A stretch of 64,000 nt of DNA from Diaporthe sp. PMI_573. Taxonomy: Eukaryota; Ascomycota; Sordariomycetes; Diaporthales; Diaporthaceae. The position numbers were made by a program, and so were the translations under genes. Shown here piece by piece: positions 22,014 to 33,672 of the stretch. Each line of letters starts with the position of its first letter. The stretch's first letter is position 1. Location of the stretch: assembly GCA_021399435.1 (NCBI GenBank), contig JAJTUP010000004.1:1426001-1490000 (forward strand). Direction: 5' to 3'. The notes beneath the pieces are model-generated. The model did no database searches and had not been told where the DNA came from. It saw only the letters and a list, made by a program, of their open reading frames with translations.

Positions 22014-25000
22014 TCACATGGGCTTCGACCAGTCCAAGATTCTCTTCGGCAACCAGGCGAGCGGGCTCAACCACCTTGCTTTCCCGAGAGCCTCTTCCAT
22101 GCAAGCTTGAACAAGTCCTATGATCTCATCCATGTTCTGTGGACCAAAGTGTCTGACAAAGTCAACTAGATCTGCCCTACCTCTGCCAGAAGCACCGAAG
22201 GAGTGCAGGAAAGACCCATGATTCTGCGGCAAAGCGAATGAACATTCTCGAACATCGGTTCCAGTCCCCGATCTCATCTGGAGTTCCCCAACACCACTGT
22301 GGTGCGGCTGCCGCCGGAAATAAACCAAGGGGTCCGCCCCGTTCGCCAGAAAAGCTATAAACGTCCGCCAGAAGCCAGAAGTTTCACGGGTAATGAGTTC
22401 ATCGGAAAAAACCTCCCCTATGAATACCATCCACGGGGAGCACGTGCCCATCTCGTTGCCGATCGGGGAATTTCCATTGGGATCCAGAAAGTTATCAAGC
22501 ATAAGGGTGATCGACGCATATCTCCTCGAGTCCCTGCACCGCATGGCGGCATAGAATACTTCACTCCCGACCTGGTCCTCGAATATCCAGGAGGGATACG
22601 TCTGCCGGGCCCACTGCACATATGTGCTCAACTGCCAGAGGCGAGCGAATGTGTACACAGATAAGTAACCCCTTGAATCTCCTGAGATCGCCAGTCTCCG
22701 AAAGTTCGCATCAAACATGCTCTTCGGGTTGGCGAGCGGCTTTCCTGACTGCCGAATAGCGAGAGCCTCATCTAGGTGCTTCAGGTGTGCGAAAAAGGGC
22801 TGGATATCGAGAGGCGAGGACGATAGAGTATCCATGACATGTCCGAGAACAGTTGATCGCCGCCCTAGTGAGTACCACAGCCAATCAAGGCATTTTGTCT
22901 CCGCCGTGAGGCACTGTATGATAAAACTGGTCCTGGCGCTGGCGTCGTCCAAAGTCGCCTTTATGCTCTCTGGCGGCCCGGTTTTGAGAAAATCGTAGAC
23001 TGACCTGTGGATGAAAAGCAACTCGTTGCGTCCACCTGCGCGTTCTAACAATCCCTTGCAGAGACCTGGCAGACGCCTATTGAATCTGGCGAGGCGTTTT
23101 ACGATTTTCTGAGCGTGTCCGCCGGCTGATGTGCCTTCACTATCTGATGTTGCCAGAAATCCCCAAGGGATAGTGAATGAAAAGTCCGGGTTCTCGATGA
23201 AGTCTTCCAAGAAGGAGTAGTGGAACGCATGCAGAGGGAAGCGCCACCCGTCCGTCTGGATCGCCACTGCAAAAATCATCGCCGCCTCCTGTTTGTTGGA
23301 CTTCCTAATGGAATTGACAATGATGGCGAAGAACTGGTCCAGCTCCTCGGGGACCTTGTGGAGGAGCGAGAAGAGCTCGTCGACCGTGGCACCCTCATCC
23401 AGTTCATCCCAGAGCACGTTCTTAATCAGCAGGTGGACCCAGAGAAAGACGCCCTCGGCCCTCGAGACGACAGTCTCGGCAAACCGCTCCCGGTCGGCCG
23501 GCTCGTATTCTCGAAATTGCCGGTGCTTCATGAGGCGCTCGTCAACCATCGCCCTGATATCAGGACGAGTCAGCAAGTGCAATCGGAGCCTCTGCTTCGC
23601 GGTGAAGGTGTTTATGAAGGCCGGCTCCTCTCGGCTGGATACGCAAAACTTGACCCCCACGGGATTGTGTGAGACCCATCGCCGTAGGTACTCTGCAACT
23701 TCCGTATGCTTCAATGCCTGGTCCTCAAACTCGTCAAGGCCGTCAAGAAAGAAGCAGAAGCGATAGGACTCCGCAATGACCGTGTTGGTCATTAAAAGTT
23801 GTACGGCGTCGTTGATATCATCGGGGTTGATTTTGAAGCCGTCAAACAGCATCCAGGGAGAAAAGTCATGCGGTTTCCAGTACTTTGGGAACAGCGTCTG
23901 GATGAGGTCAGGTGCTTGCTGCAGAACCTGCCTGAGAAGGGTCCGTAGCATGCCCTGCAGGTTCTTCTGGGAAGGGACACCTGCCCTCCATGCAAAGAAG
24001 TTGGCCTTGACCAACATCTTGTCCGCAGCCCATATTTTGAGTAGAGATTGCGTGGAACTGTCGCCTCCTAGCATTTTCATCAGCGTAGACTTGCCGCCAC
24101 CGGGCTTCGCGGAGATGTGAAATATGCCGTGGCCGGCCCGAAGCCACTGCTTGAGTGAGATTTTAAGATTGCCGTGACCTTTTGGTATATCCTCGTTCTC
24201 CACACACCAATCAAAAGTTTTGCGGGCCGCCTGTGATATCTGCTCATGCCTTACCTCGATCTCGTCAAACTCCAGCCCCCTGAGGACCTTGTTTCGGTTG
24301 ATTTCCTCGAGAATGGTGGTGGGCAAGGCGAAGATCTGCGCTATCTGCCCGATCTGAGCGAGCCCAAGCTCCTGGTTCCGCGACAGGCCCTCCACAAGGC
24401 CGTGCAGCCGAGCAATGTCGCCGGCCTGCGCCGCGTGCATGATCAGCAGCTGCTCAAAGTCCTTGCCTATCTGGGACCTATTGCCCGGCTCGGCAACGAA
24501 CATCAGTAAAGTCTGTTAGATGTGAAAACTACTTGTTAACCATCCTAAGCTACTCACCGTACTACAACCAGCAGATGTGTGTTAAGTTGTGTCCTGCAAC
24601 TGTGAAGCTGTTCGTTCAGTTCCTTGACCGTACTCTTGTACCAAACTTCCTTCGCGGCAGCCTTGAGTGATGACCGGAATGAGCCCTCGTTGGTCGCTTG
24701 CATCTTGCCTAAGAATTTCAAAATCTTCTCCCCCAAGAGCCGACACTGCTCGGCCGTGGCCAACATGCTCTCCTCGCCTGGGGTCAGCGTGGGTCTCCCG
24801 GCCTGGGATGCCTTGAACTCGGACATCTGGTCTAGGAGCTCCTGCCCGTTCTTGGTGACCTCCGAAAGTCTCTTGTTGTCCTCAGAGGCGCCATCTTCGG
24901 ACTTGTTTATATCAACCGCAGTCTTGACGATTGAGACCGCGAACTGGGCAAAACTGAGCACGGCCGAGGTGGTCCCGATGATAGTCCAAGGATCAATCAT
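22014..25000 (-). CDS. NACHT-domain STAND protein
   Basis: Exon 1 starts at the ATG at 25000 (MIDPWTIIGTTSAVLSF) and runs to about 24558. Exon 2 runs to the stop at 22014, giving close to 980 residues. The intron end points are uncertain: the strong donor GTGAGT (24557) does not keep frame with acceptor CTAACAG, whereas a GTACGG donor at 24562 does. The N-terminal 145 residues are an all-helical domain of the kind found before fungal NACHT modules. NACHT motifs: Walker A KPGGGKST (about 24084-24101), Walker B FCFFLDGLDEFED, sensor VSSREEP, then a winged-helix region (AEGVFLWVHLLI). The C-terminal 450 residues show no WD, ankyrin or TPR repeats. No amyloid motif is visible, so signalling would differ from the receptor at 15155. 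Confidence 0.82.
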
Positions 25001-26340
25001 ACTGTCTCGTGGTCACAGCACTTTGAACGGTCGGAATGTGCGAAAGCTGACTGATACTGGTCGCTGGGAGACGGAAAGAAGTGAACACTCTAATAGAAAT
25101 AGACCATAAATTGCGTTGAAAAGATCACTAGATTCGAGTGTAGGTAAAGGTGTTAGGCTGATTGGCAGCTCCTCAAGACATGAGGTTCAAATTTCGGGCT
25201 GGCAGACGACATCCTCCTGCAGGTTCTGGGGCGGAAGAGGCCTGCAGGTCAGAACACAGCCCCACAGGCCGCGGGCCATTGGGCTAATTAGACGTGAAAA
25301 ACCACTCCTCTGAATGGCTCGCGTGGATGCATGTTCCGGCTGGCAGGTCACTGCGGGAATTCTGCAGTAGAATGTAAATTGCTGGGTATTGTGTATTTGA
25401 TTCCGCAAGAATGATAACATGGACCAAAAGCCTCACTGCCGTCTCCAGCTAGGAAAGAATCCTGTGATCTCTCTGTCGTTCCCAACAGGACAAACAAGAC
25501 TCGGAGTTCAAGTGGGATTCACCGTACAGCGAGCTTCAGGTACATCGCAGGCCACCCAGGTTGCGCACCTAGTGACGCTTAAGAACCTGCCTGATCCGGT
25601 GTGGTAGCACATTTTCTCGGCAAACTGGGCTTACTGGTCAACCTTTCGGGTCCATAGCCTCAGCTTACCCACCCAGCCATTCACGGAGGTACTGTCAAAA
25701 CAGCGACCATGAGTTGTTAGTCAGATGGCGCCACATGGGGGCTTTGAAGAACCGTGGCTGTTGGCGTAGAGTTGACCTGTGTAATTATCTATCTACCCAA
25801 ACCATGCCGTACTTTAGTGGCCCACGGAGGGGGGCATTATAACCATCATTTACCTAACAAGGTGTTTTTTTATTCTTTTCGTCTAAGTGGAGAATTAAAC
25901 GGAGAACGAAAAACATATTCTACGTGCAATGAACAAGATTGAGGTAAGCACCAGGTTCTATACCCAAATCAGAGTCCGGATCCTGGAACACCAACCTACA
26001 CAGAGGACGTAGATGCCACTGTCTAAACGTACGGCACATGTGCTCCCTCAAGAGGATGGAAATGCAGCCCCAAATTCTTGATCTTACATTCATTACCTTG
26101 GTTCACATGAATGCGTACGGTTTGCCAGGTGAGGATAGATAAAGCATTGTGGATTATCTTTCGACTTTGTCCAACTGGACTCCACTTAATTTGGAGACCC
26201 TTTGAAGAAACCCAAGCTTTTATCGTTATGAAGAACTCAACGCAGATGTTTTATTGCAAGATAACTTCCCACTGCCCGTATAACTGCTCGATAATCTCGG
26301 CCCTCGCAGAGAAACTCATACAACCCGGGCCCCCAGCACC
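25001..26340. other. Intergenic
   Basis: No gene is supported in 1.3 kb. Frames of 60-96 codons on both strands lack domains and good starts. Confidence 0.4.
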
Positions 26341-26688
26341 TCACAACAAAGCGCCACGATTATCGTGCCGGCCTCTCTCGTCACCCACACACAGCGTTTG
26401 ACCCATCAAGTCGTAGACTCCATGACCAGAGCAACTACCACATGGGTAGACCCACATAGTGAAGTTACATTCCTCGCACCCCCAGCGCTCCCCGTCGGTA
26501 CCTTTGTTGCAGTTCGCGCCCAGGCACGGTCTGTGTCCGCCGGGGTTGAAGCCGGTGCGCGGATCCAACTCGTGGTTCATGCAGTCGCATCTCACGTCCT
26601 CTTGGACCACATATTCAACGAGCCCTCCTCGTCCGCTCAGATCTCTGTCGCAGTTTCTGCAATATCGTATGCGCGGTTGTTCTGTCAT
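26341..26688 (-). CDS. Small cysteine-rich intracellular protein
   Basis: One exon of 115 residues starts with ATG at 26688 (ACATGACAG). It has no signal peptide. Cysteines occur in paired spacings (YCRNCD, RCDC, CLGANC, GCEECN, YPCGSC), suggesting two or more zinc-binding knuckles. A C-terminal segment MWVYPCGSCSGHGVYDLM looks structured. Function is unknown. The regular metal-binding pairs make a real gene more likely than chance, but no transcript evidence can be read here. Confidence 0.5.
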   Translation of the reverse strand: MTEQPRIRYCRNCDRDLSGRGGLVEYVVQEDVRCDCMNHELDPRTGFNPGGHRPCLGANCNKGTDGERWGCEECNFTMWVYPCGSCSGHGVYDLMGQTLCVGDERGRHDNRGALL

Positions 26689-28027
26689 GTTTGATGTGGT
26701 TGCTGCTGGTGCTGGGACCCAGAGTCAGCGGAAGCCCCTCTTAGTCTTAGATTAGTAAAAGCGCACAAGCGTCGCCTCGCCTCACCATATTCATGTTCAT
26801 CTGTTTAGAGGCCAGCCCAAGCCGGATTTCGACACTCAAGAGATGCGATGCCTGCAATAGGGTGGTCTTGCCGGGCAAACAATCAGAGAGGACTACCTGC
26901 GACATCCTCAAGCTCGGCACGTGGGGTGGGGCGGCAGGTGTGAATGAAAGATCTCCCGATCTGGCGAACTGTTAAGCGAGCTGAAGCCAAGGATGGTAGA
27001 TCAAGACTAAGCGTGGTGTATGATAGAAGACCTGATGTCGCAATAGCGGTCCCGCTTCTATATTTCAATTCAACATTTGTCGCTGGGTTTCTACGGCCCG
27101 GTCTCTGCCCAGGTCGAAACATTGCTCTATACACACACAGACTGTACCGGGGGTTCTGGTGAGTGCTGCGCTTAAGGGTGGTTCAGGCTTTGCTGATGAA
27201 GACAATGTACTTACTACAACATGCACCAGGGCTGCAGTTTCTGTCTCAGTCCATCTTTATGCGTTGTCAAGGGAGCACGAGGACAGTAGCCTCGGGTGGG
27301 GGTGGCTAAGTCATATGAGACATCTTGAACTGACCCGTCTGATGCTGCAAGATGGTGATCCTGCAGGTCAAAATCATTGTTGCACGCATTTATATAGCTG
27401 GTTGGAAAGTTTACTCTTTACTAACTATACTTACACAGCTATTAAACTTGCGAATCAAGTAAACCAAAACTCGACCGCAGGCTACAAAGAAACCAACTCC
27501 AACCTTCTGGGCTTAAAGTTCAGATGGGATGTCATATCAACGTGGTCACCACAGAAAAATAGCCTATGATAATGACACTTCCACGTGAACAAACAAGCCA
27601 AGACTTCCGATTGTTTTTCCTGTCTACACACTATGGAATATTCAGAAGAGAGTGATGAGCGCGCAATTGAAAGAACCAAGACACTTGGAATATTTGTTGA
27701 AAACGAGAACCTTCTTCTTTCCATAAACCCCCTCATTACACTCGAGCCCACCCGTCCCCAACTAAAGAAAAAGACTGGTTTGCCCAAACCGGGGGTATCA
27801 ACGTATGAAAGTCCGGGTATAAGAAAAAAAGAAAAACAGGACCAAGCATGACATGTCTGATAAGCATTATTCAACAAAGGAGACCATCATTTTTTTCACT
27901 GGTCCCCGCGCACACGGAATAAACATTCCTTTGGAGAATGCTCCGTGAAGTTATCCCTCCGTCTCCATGGGTATCTCATCATCATCGATTTTTGCGTTTC
28001 CCGGTCTTTGACCTTGATTTTGGTGGC
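26689..28027. other. Intergenic
   Basis: No gene is supported. Several short frames lie on both strands at 27159-27877, none with a domain or a consistent splice pattern. Confidence 0.4.
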
Positions 28028-30789
28028 TTAAGAGACAGTGGTTGCTGGGGTAGATGTGAACTGATTATGAGCAGCGGTGTCGATATCGCTCTTGATGTTG
28101 CCGCTGTCGGCGACCGTGGTACTGCCATTGGTGTTGTTACCGTTAGTGGCAGCAGCAGTGGTGTGAGGCTTTCGGGTGACCTTGGGCGCGGCGGGAATAT
28201 CGGTGCTTGCTGTTTGCTAGTCAGTACCTTGCTGGCTTAGGGAGACTCGCAGTGCGAATGGATCACCAGATCTACTCAACAAAGGCAGTCGAGTGGCTGG
28301 CGAACGAAAGAAAATGTGGACGATGAGTGAGTCACTTACTCTTAGCAGATCCGATGGAGAAGACAGGCGACTCCCACTTCTCGCCCTTGCGGGCCAGCTC
28401 CTTGTACTCGGTAGCCTTGGAGCTGATACCGCCCGGCAGCTTGATGTCCTTGAAGATGCTATCCTCCTGGGTGATGGCATAGTTGACCTTCTTATCGGCC
28501 ACCGCATCATGAGCCTTCTTCTTACCCTGGAGGAGCTGCTTCTGGAACGCGTCGACGTAGCGCTTGTAAATGTTGGGGGCATTCTTGGGGTCCTCGCGAG
28601 CCTCCTCCAAGGCACGGTTGGCCTCGACCTGGACCTGCTTCAGGAAGGCGTCTGCCTGGTTGAAGTTGTCCTTAATAGCCTTCTCAGCAGCCTTCTGGAT
28701 GGCAGGACGCATGGCCTTCAATGCAATTGGCTTGGCAATGGCAAACAGCAGCTTATGCTTAGACTTCTTCACCTTGAGCTTCATGTTGCTGATGTTAACG
28801 TCAACCTTGTCGACCTTGAAGAAGTTCTGGGAATCCTTCTTCTCCGCCGAAGACATCTTCAGCGTGAAGCCGAAGCCCTCGCCAGCCAGAATGATATCCA
28901 TGACGCCCTGGTCGGTGACGGAAGGGAATCCCTGCTTCTTCTTGACGTAGAAGCTGACATCACGGAGGTCCATCTGGACGCCTGAGACCTTGATCTCGAA
29001 GGAGTGCTGGTGCTTGCTGGTGACCTTCTTGCGTCCCCACCGCATGTGGTTCTCGCTGTTGATCTCCAAAAGGTTGGGCATGAAGTTGTCACTCTCGAGG
29101 ACGAGGTTCTCGATCACCGCGTCGACCTGCGGATCAGAATATTCGATGCGAGGAACGGGAATGTAAGCCACATTCTCGAACACAGCGGGGAGAATAACTT
29201 CTGTAAGATCCTTGACCAAGTGAGGCTTGAAGGTTGGCTTGCCATTTTCGTCGTTGCCGAGATCGGTGAAGAGCTTGTTGATAGTGGCAGCGAATTGCTT
29301 GTTCTGAGCGTCTTCGTCGAACTGGCCCGCGAGGAATTTGACCTCGTCAATGACACGATCAGTGTGCGTCTTGTACTTCTGGCGAAGCAAGTAGTCGCCG
29401 CGGTCGTGCAGCCTGTTCCACTCCTGGGTAGACTCTTCTTCGAGGATGTAACCCTGCTCTTGAAGGGATCGGCGGATGTACTTGTCCACGGCCTTGAACC
29501 AGTCTTTCAGCTCTGGGTCCTTCTGTGCATCTTCGTAGATCTGATTCACGGCGGACCACAGGTCGTCGCTGGAGGTACCGTTTGCACACCTTTCGATCAG
29601 CGTCTTGAGATCAGCCTCAGCCTGGGCAAGGGACGAACGAGCGCCCTGAACGGTCCCGGTGCCGCCCTGAGCCAGGGTACTCGCGTGGCCACCGTATTGC
29701 TCAGCCAGATCTAGCAGAGTGGTGATAGCCTCCTGGTAGTCAGGGTGCTGTTGGCACTCGAGTATCATCTTCTTCAGTCGCCAAATGGTCTGCTCGCGGC
29801 GCTCCTGGGGTACCTTCTTCTTGAGGTAATCCAGCGTCTTGGCGCGGTACTCTGCGGCCCGCTTGTTGGCGGCCTCCTTCGCGGCGGCTGCGTCCTGGTC
29901 GGTTATGCCCGTCTTCTCCTGTGCGGTTTGCTTCGCAGCATCAACGCCTGCTGCGACATTGACCCCGCTGTCTGTACTGGGGTCCTGGGCAGCAGTGGCT
30001 GCGTTGTCAGCAACCTGCTGTGCGTCCTGCTGGGGGTCATTGCCCTTGTAATTCTTCTGAATCTGACCCTTAATGTTCTCCTTCGAAAAGTCGGGCTTAT
30101 CATGCCAGGTGTTGTCGTCGGCGGGCCTATCGATTTGGGCCAATCGATCCTCAGATGGCCTAACCTTGCCCGCGGCATTAGTAGCGGCGTCACCGGCAAT
30201 ATCGCGCAACAGGATGCTGGCATCGTTCACTGTTGACTTGTTAGTGGCGGTGCATTAACACAAGAGAGCTGCAATGGGTGCACGTACGAAGCTTCCGGAA
30301 CTGGCCATTGGTAATGATCAAGGTCCCCAGAGTGCGCAGCCCTTGCAGAGCCTTGTCGCCGTGCTGCTGGGCGGTCTCCTTGTTCACGGGGGCATTGGGT
30401 GTGCCAACAGCCTTGGGATCGAACTGTGTAGTCTGCCAGATGAAGTCCTGGAGCAAATTGCCCTCGTTCTTGGACAGCAGGAGGTTCTTGGCCTGGGTGA
30501 CGACTTCGCGGAAGTCTTTTACGAGGGCCTTGCCCTCGGTGGACAGCTTGTCTGCGGGCGAAGAGAGGGCCTTGGATGCCAAGAAGCTGTTCAGAGCAAC
30601 ATCGATTTGGGCATTCTGGCGTAGAACGAGTTAGAAACGCCAATTGGCCTTGCAACACGAGCTGGGACATACCGATGGGACCTTGCCAGTCTGGAATGCA
30701 CTCGCAATGCCGTAGAGCTGGAGCTTCCTGTTTACGTCGGCCTCCTTGACCTTCAGGTCGGTGGGTTTGTTGACGTTGGGTGACGCCAT
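28028..30789 (-). CDS. HAM1-like (DUF4449-type) protein
   Basis: Four minus-strand exons (30789-30673, 30615-30288, 30229-28340, 28209-28028) join in consistent phases with donors GTATGT, GTACGT and GTAAGT. The product is 838 residues. It starts MASPNVNKPTDLKVKEADVN. Residues about 40-250 are helical with a Gln/Ala-rich linker. The central and C-terminal part (IPVPRIEYSDPQVDAVIENL; VQMDLRDVSFYVKKKQGFP; VDKVDVNISNMKLKVKK) is the beta-rich HAM1-like C-terminal domain, which is related to BPI/SMP-type lipid-binding folds. The last exon is a disordered Thr/Asn/Ala tail. The family is widespread in ascomycetes; a lipid-binding role is inferred from the fold. It faces the LIG4 gene across 2.9 kb. 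Confidence 0.85.
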
Positions 30790-33672
30790 GATTACTTTGT
30801 AGTTGGTGTTGGAATTACTACTGTGATAGTAGAGAGTCGATTAATGGGAAGTAGAGTACAACTTGGGGAAAAACTGCCTGGGTATCAAAAAAGGGGCGTT
30901 GGGGGGGTGGGGTATCACGTCGTTGAGAAAAAGGGGGGTGTTTGTTGATGGAGAAGCGTCTACAACAGATGGTAGAGGGAGGAGAGAAGGAGACGGCGAA
31001 GGAAAGGTGGGCAGATGGCCAAAGTTGGTTTATAGAGCTTTGACTCGGCGCCAGTCACCAAGATGCAAGCATGGGACAGAAGTGGTTGGTCGTCGTGGTA
31101 GTCCAGACTACGTGCTTGGTAGGCAGGTACGCAGGTGGAGGTACTGTGGTAGTCTGGTCGAGACGTGCGTGCGTTGCGTTGCGTTGCGTTGCGTGGGTGA
31201 GGGTGGTACCTACGTTGGCTGCCGTGGTTGTGACGTGAATCAATACGTCATAAGTATAGCAGCATCGACGTCAAAAAAAAAAACACACTGCGTGCATGTC
31301 AAGGGGTAACTAGGTACTTGCAGAGGGAAGGGCGAGGTCGGGGAGTGGAAATTTGAACAATGCCAATGGAACGAGTTGCAGCTCAAACTACCTCCCGTTG
31401 CAGCTAGTGGCGTGCCGGGTTACCGGCCTGGAACGACTGAACGACCAGACAAGCAGGAGTGGCAGAGCAACGTCGCCCGTGATGGTTGTTTCCAGCCGCC
31501 CAAATGCGGTCCAAGGAGGATGGGGCAGTCAAGATGCGCAGTGGTCTGGGCCCAATCGAGAACCATGACGCTCGCTGTGTCTTTGTCGATCATGACCGTC
31601 TGTGCGGCTCAGCCTCTACGTGCTAAACCTCGGTGGGACGACGCCTGGACGTGTCGCAATGTGTGTTTTTGTCTGCCCTCGAATCTCCGTTCTATGTGGC
31701 TGCATGTCGTTGAGGCTGGCGAGAACGGTCTGTCGTTGTCCCACAGTTACAGTTAGAGCTCTTGGTGTAACGCAGAAGCTTCTGCCATCGGCCCATCCAG
31801 CCACCGCCTATGTACGGATACATGACCCTCGATGTGGGCGGCTAACCCACCTGTCGGCTGCGTGGCTGCGGACCTGAGGCCTGCGAGGGATGGTGACGAT
31901 CAAATTGACCAAAGATTAATAAGAGAGGCCTCATGAGTTCGGCGTCGCAGAAACAGACGAGTTTGAGATTCATCAGAGGAGGGGAGGAGCAGGGATGGAA
32001 AGCCGGGAACAGGGTTACACTCGTATCAATTCAATTCTACATGGTGTACAACCTTGACAGCTATGGGGTATGGTGCGGTAGACCTTGTTGCTGGGCGGCC
32101 GGGTGGGTCGCGTCGTTCGACCTTGAGCTCCCCCAGATTGCTCCCTCTCTCGCTAAAGTGCTCAGCCATTCCCCGTGCCTTGCTTTGCCCTGCCATTGAA
32201 CCCCAACTCAAAAGATGAGACAGCATGTCTGTCTGAGCAGGAGCCAGAATCACCAATGCCCAGCTGCCACCTTGCATTGAAGATGAGATATCCAATAACA
32301 GAACTGACCTGTGTCGGGTCGGGCATTTTGAGTTGGAGCTGAGATGTTGGAATCGGCGTGCCAAGAGAATCATATGATCGGGAGCTGGCAGACTGGGCAG
32401 GCCGAACCTGGACCTGGAGCTTGGAGGTACATAGCTGTCGGAGAGGAGTCGATGCATGACGTCAAGCTTGTTTAATGTCAATTGACGTTCCCATGTGCCC
32501 ACCCAGTCTGCCAGCCCGTCCAGCTGGTCCTCACGGCTCCCGTGCTGCCGTGCTGCAAAAGACCCGCTGAAGACGGCGTGGCCTGATGTCCATGATGCGC
32601 TTTATTACCATGACCATTGTATTATTCCAGATGAGATTTTCTTCTGTTCGCCTCCTTCACTCCCTCCCTGTCAGCACGTCCTCGCATTGAAAGCTCACTC
32701 CCAGTCCCACCCGTCAAACGGCACGCGACCCCCTTTGCAGGTCCCACCGCGACGGGAAGCCACAGATTAGTGTGACAGCCATTGCAGGGTAATGATGCAA
32801 CCAACCACTCACCACTCCAACTCCCGGCGCTGCGATCGCCACAGGGGCAGAGGCGCCATCCTACTGTGTACTCCTGCCTTTTTGTCTCCGTGCCTCCCAC
32901 CTCCTACCGTGCAGCCGTGCTTACTGTGCCTGTGTCCATCCCCTCAGCCTTTCTGATACTAGTGTACTGTACTCACAGGCGAGAGCCATCTTGAATATTT
33001 TCCGACATGGAGATCTTGCTCCGGGCGACTAATGCCCATCACTGTGGGTACGTGGATATATTTCGGCACATGTCCCGACGAGGATGCAAGGAGTTACTAG
33101 CTGGGATGGGAAACATGGCGATTCTCTAACTCGACGGTCTGATAATATGATTCAACACTAGTACAATTGACTTTTGTTGAGCCTTGTAGGATGCGTGCAC
33201 ATCGAGATAGGTCCTTTGATTCTCTGACCAGACGAGGGTGAGAGTAAGGAAACGGCTTCCTGGCCCGTCACAGCTGCTGCGTTTGTGTCTGCGGGCGTCT
33301 GCTCGATACGTGCATGCGGCCTGTGGTCCGAGAAACAAAGACGGTGATGTGAATGTAAAAACACGCACCCCAAGGCAGTGAATGGACGCCTGTCATGTTT
33401 GCAATATCTGCCTGTTCGAGCCCGCTGTTGGAGCTTGGGCTGGGCTGGGCTGGAGCTGATGTAAGCTTCACATGATCTGGCGAGGCAGGCGTGACGGATC
33501 ACCCAGGCAGCACTTCACTTCAGGTACACGCCCGTCGCGCGTCGCGTTTGCCAACAACGTGCCGACCACCACTATTTATTTCCAACCGCAGCATGGTTGC
33601 ACCTCATCATCCCCTCCCAATCAATCAATCACAACATCATCCCTTCCTGACTGGACAAGATTCTCGCCCATC
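30790..33672. other. Long divergent intergenic region
   Basis: These 2.9 kb lie between the HAM1-like and LIG4 starts. No gene is supported. The left part (30880-31000) is G-rich on the plus strand. A pentanucleotide repeat lies at 31171-31194 and an A run at 31273-31282. The right 120 bp before 33673 is C/T-rich leader sequence. Confidence 0.45.
31171..31194 (+). repeat. GCGTT tandem repeat
   Basis: Four perfect GCGTT units are followed by a partial GCGT. It is a simple microsatellite in the upstream region of the HAM1-like gene. Confidence 0.85.

Noticed and set aside
28293..29714. Long plus-strand frames in the HAM1-like region
   Set aside because: They are antisense to the well-supported HAM1-like exons and consist of Leu/Val-rich reverse-complement translation.
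32026..32900. Possible gene in the HAM1-LIG4 intergenic region
   Set aside because: Overlapping frames of 90-158 codons on both strands contradict each other and none shows a domain or splice-consistent extension.
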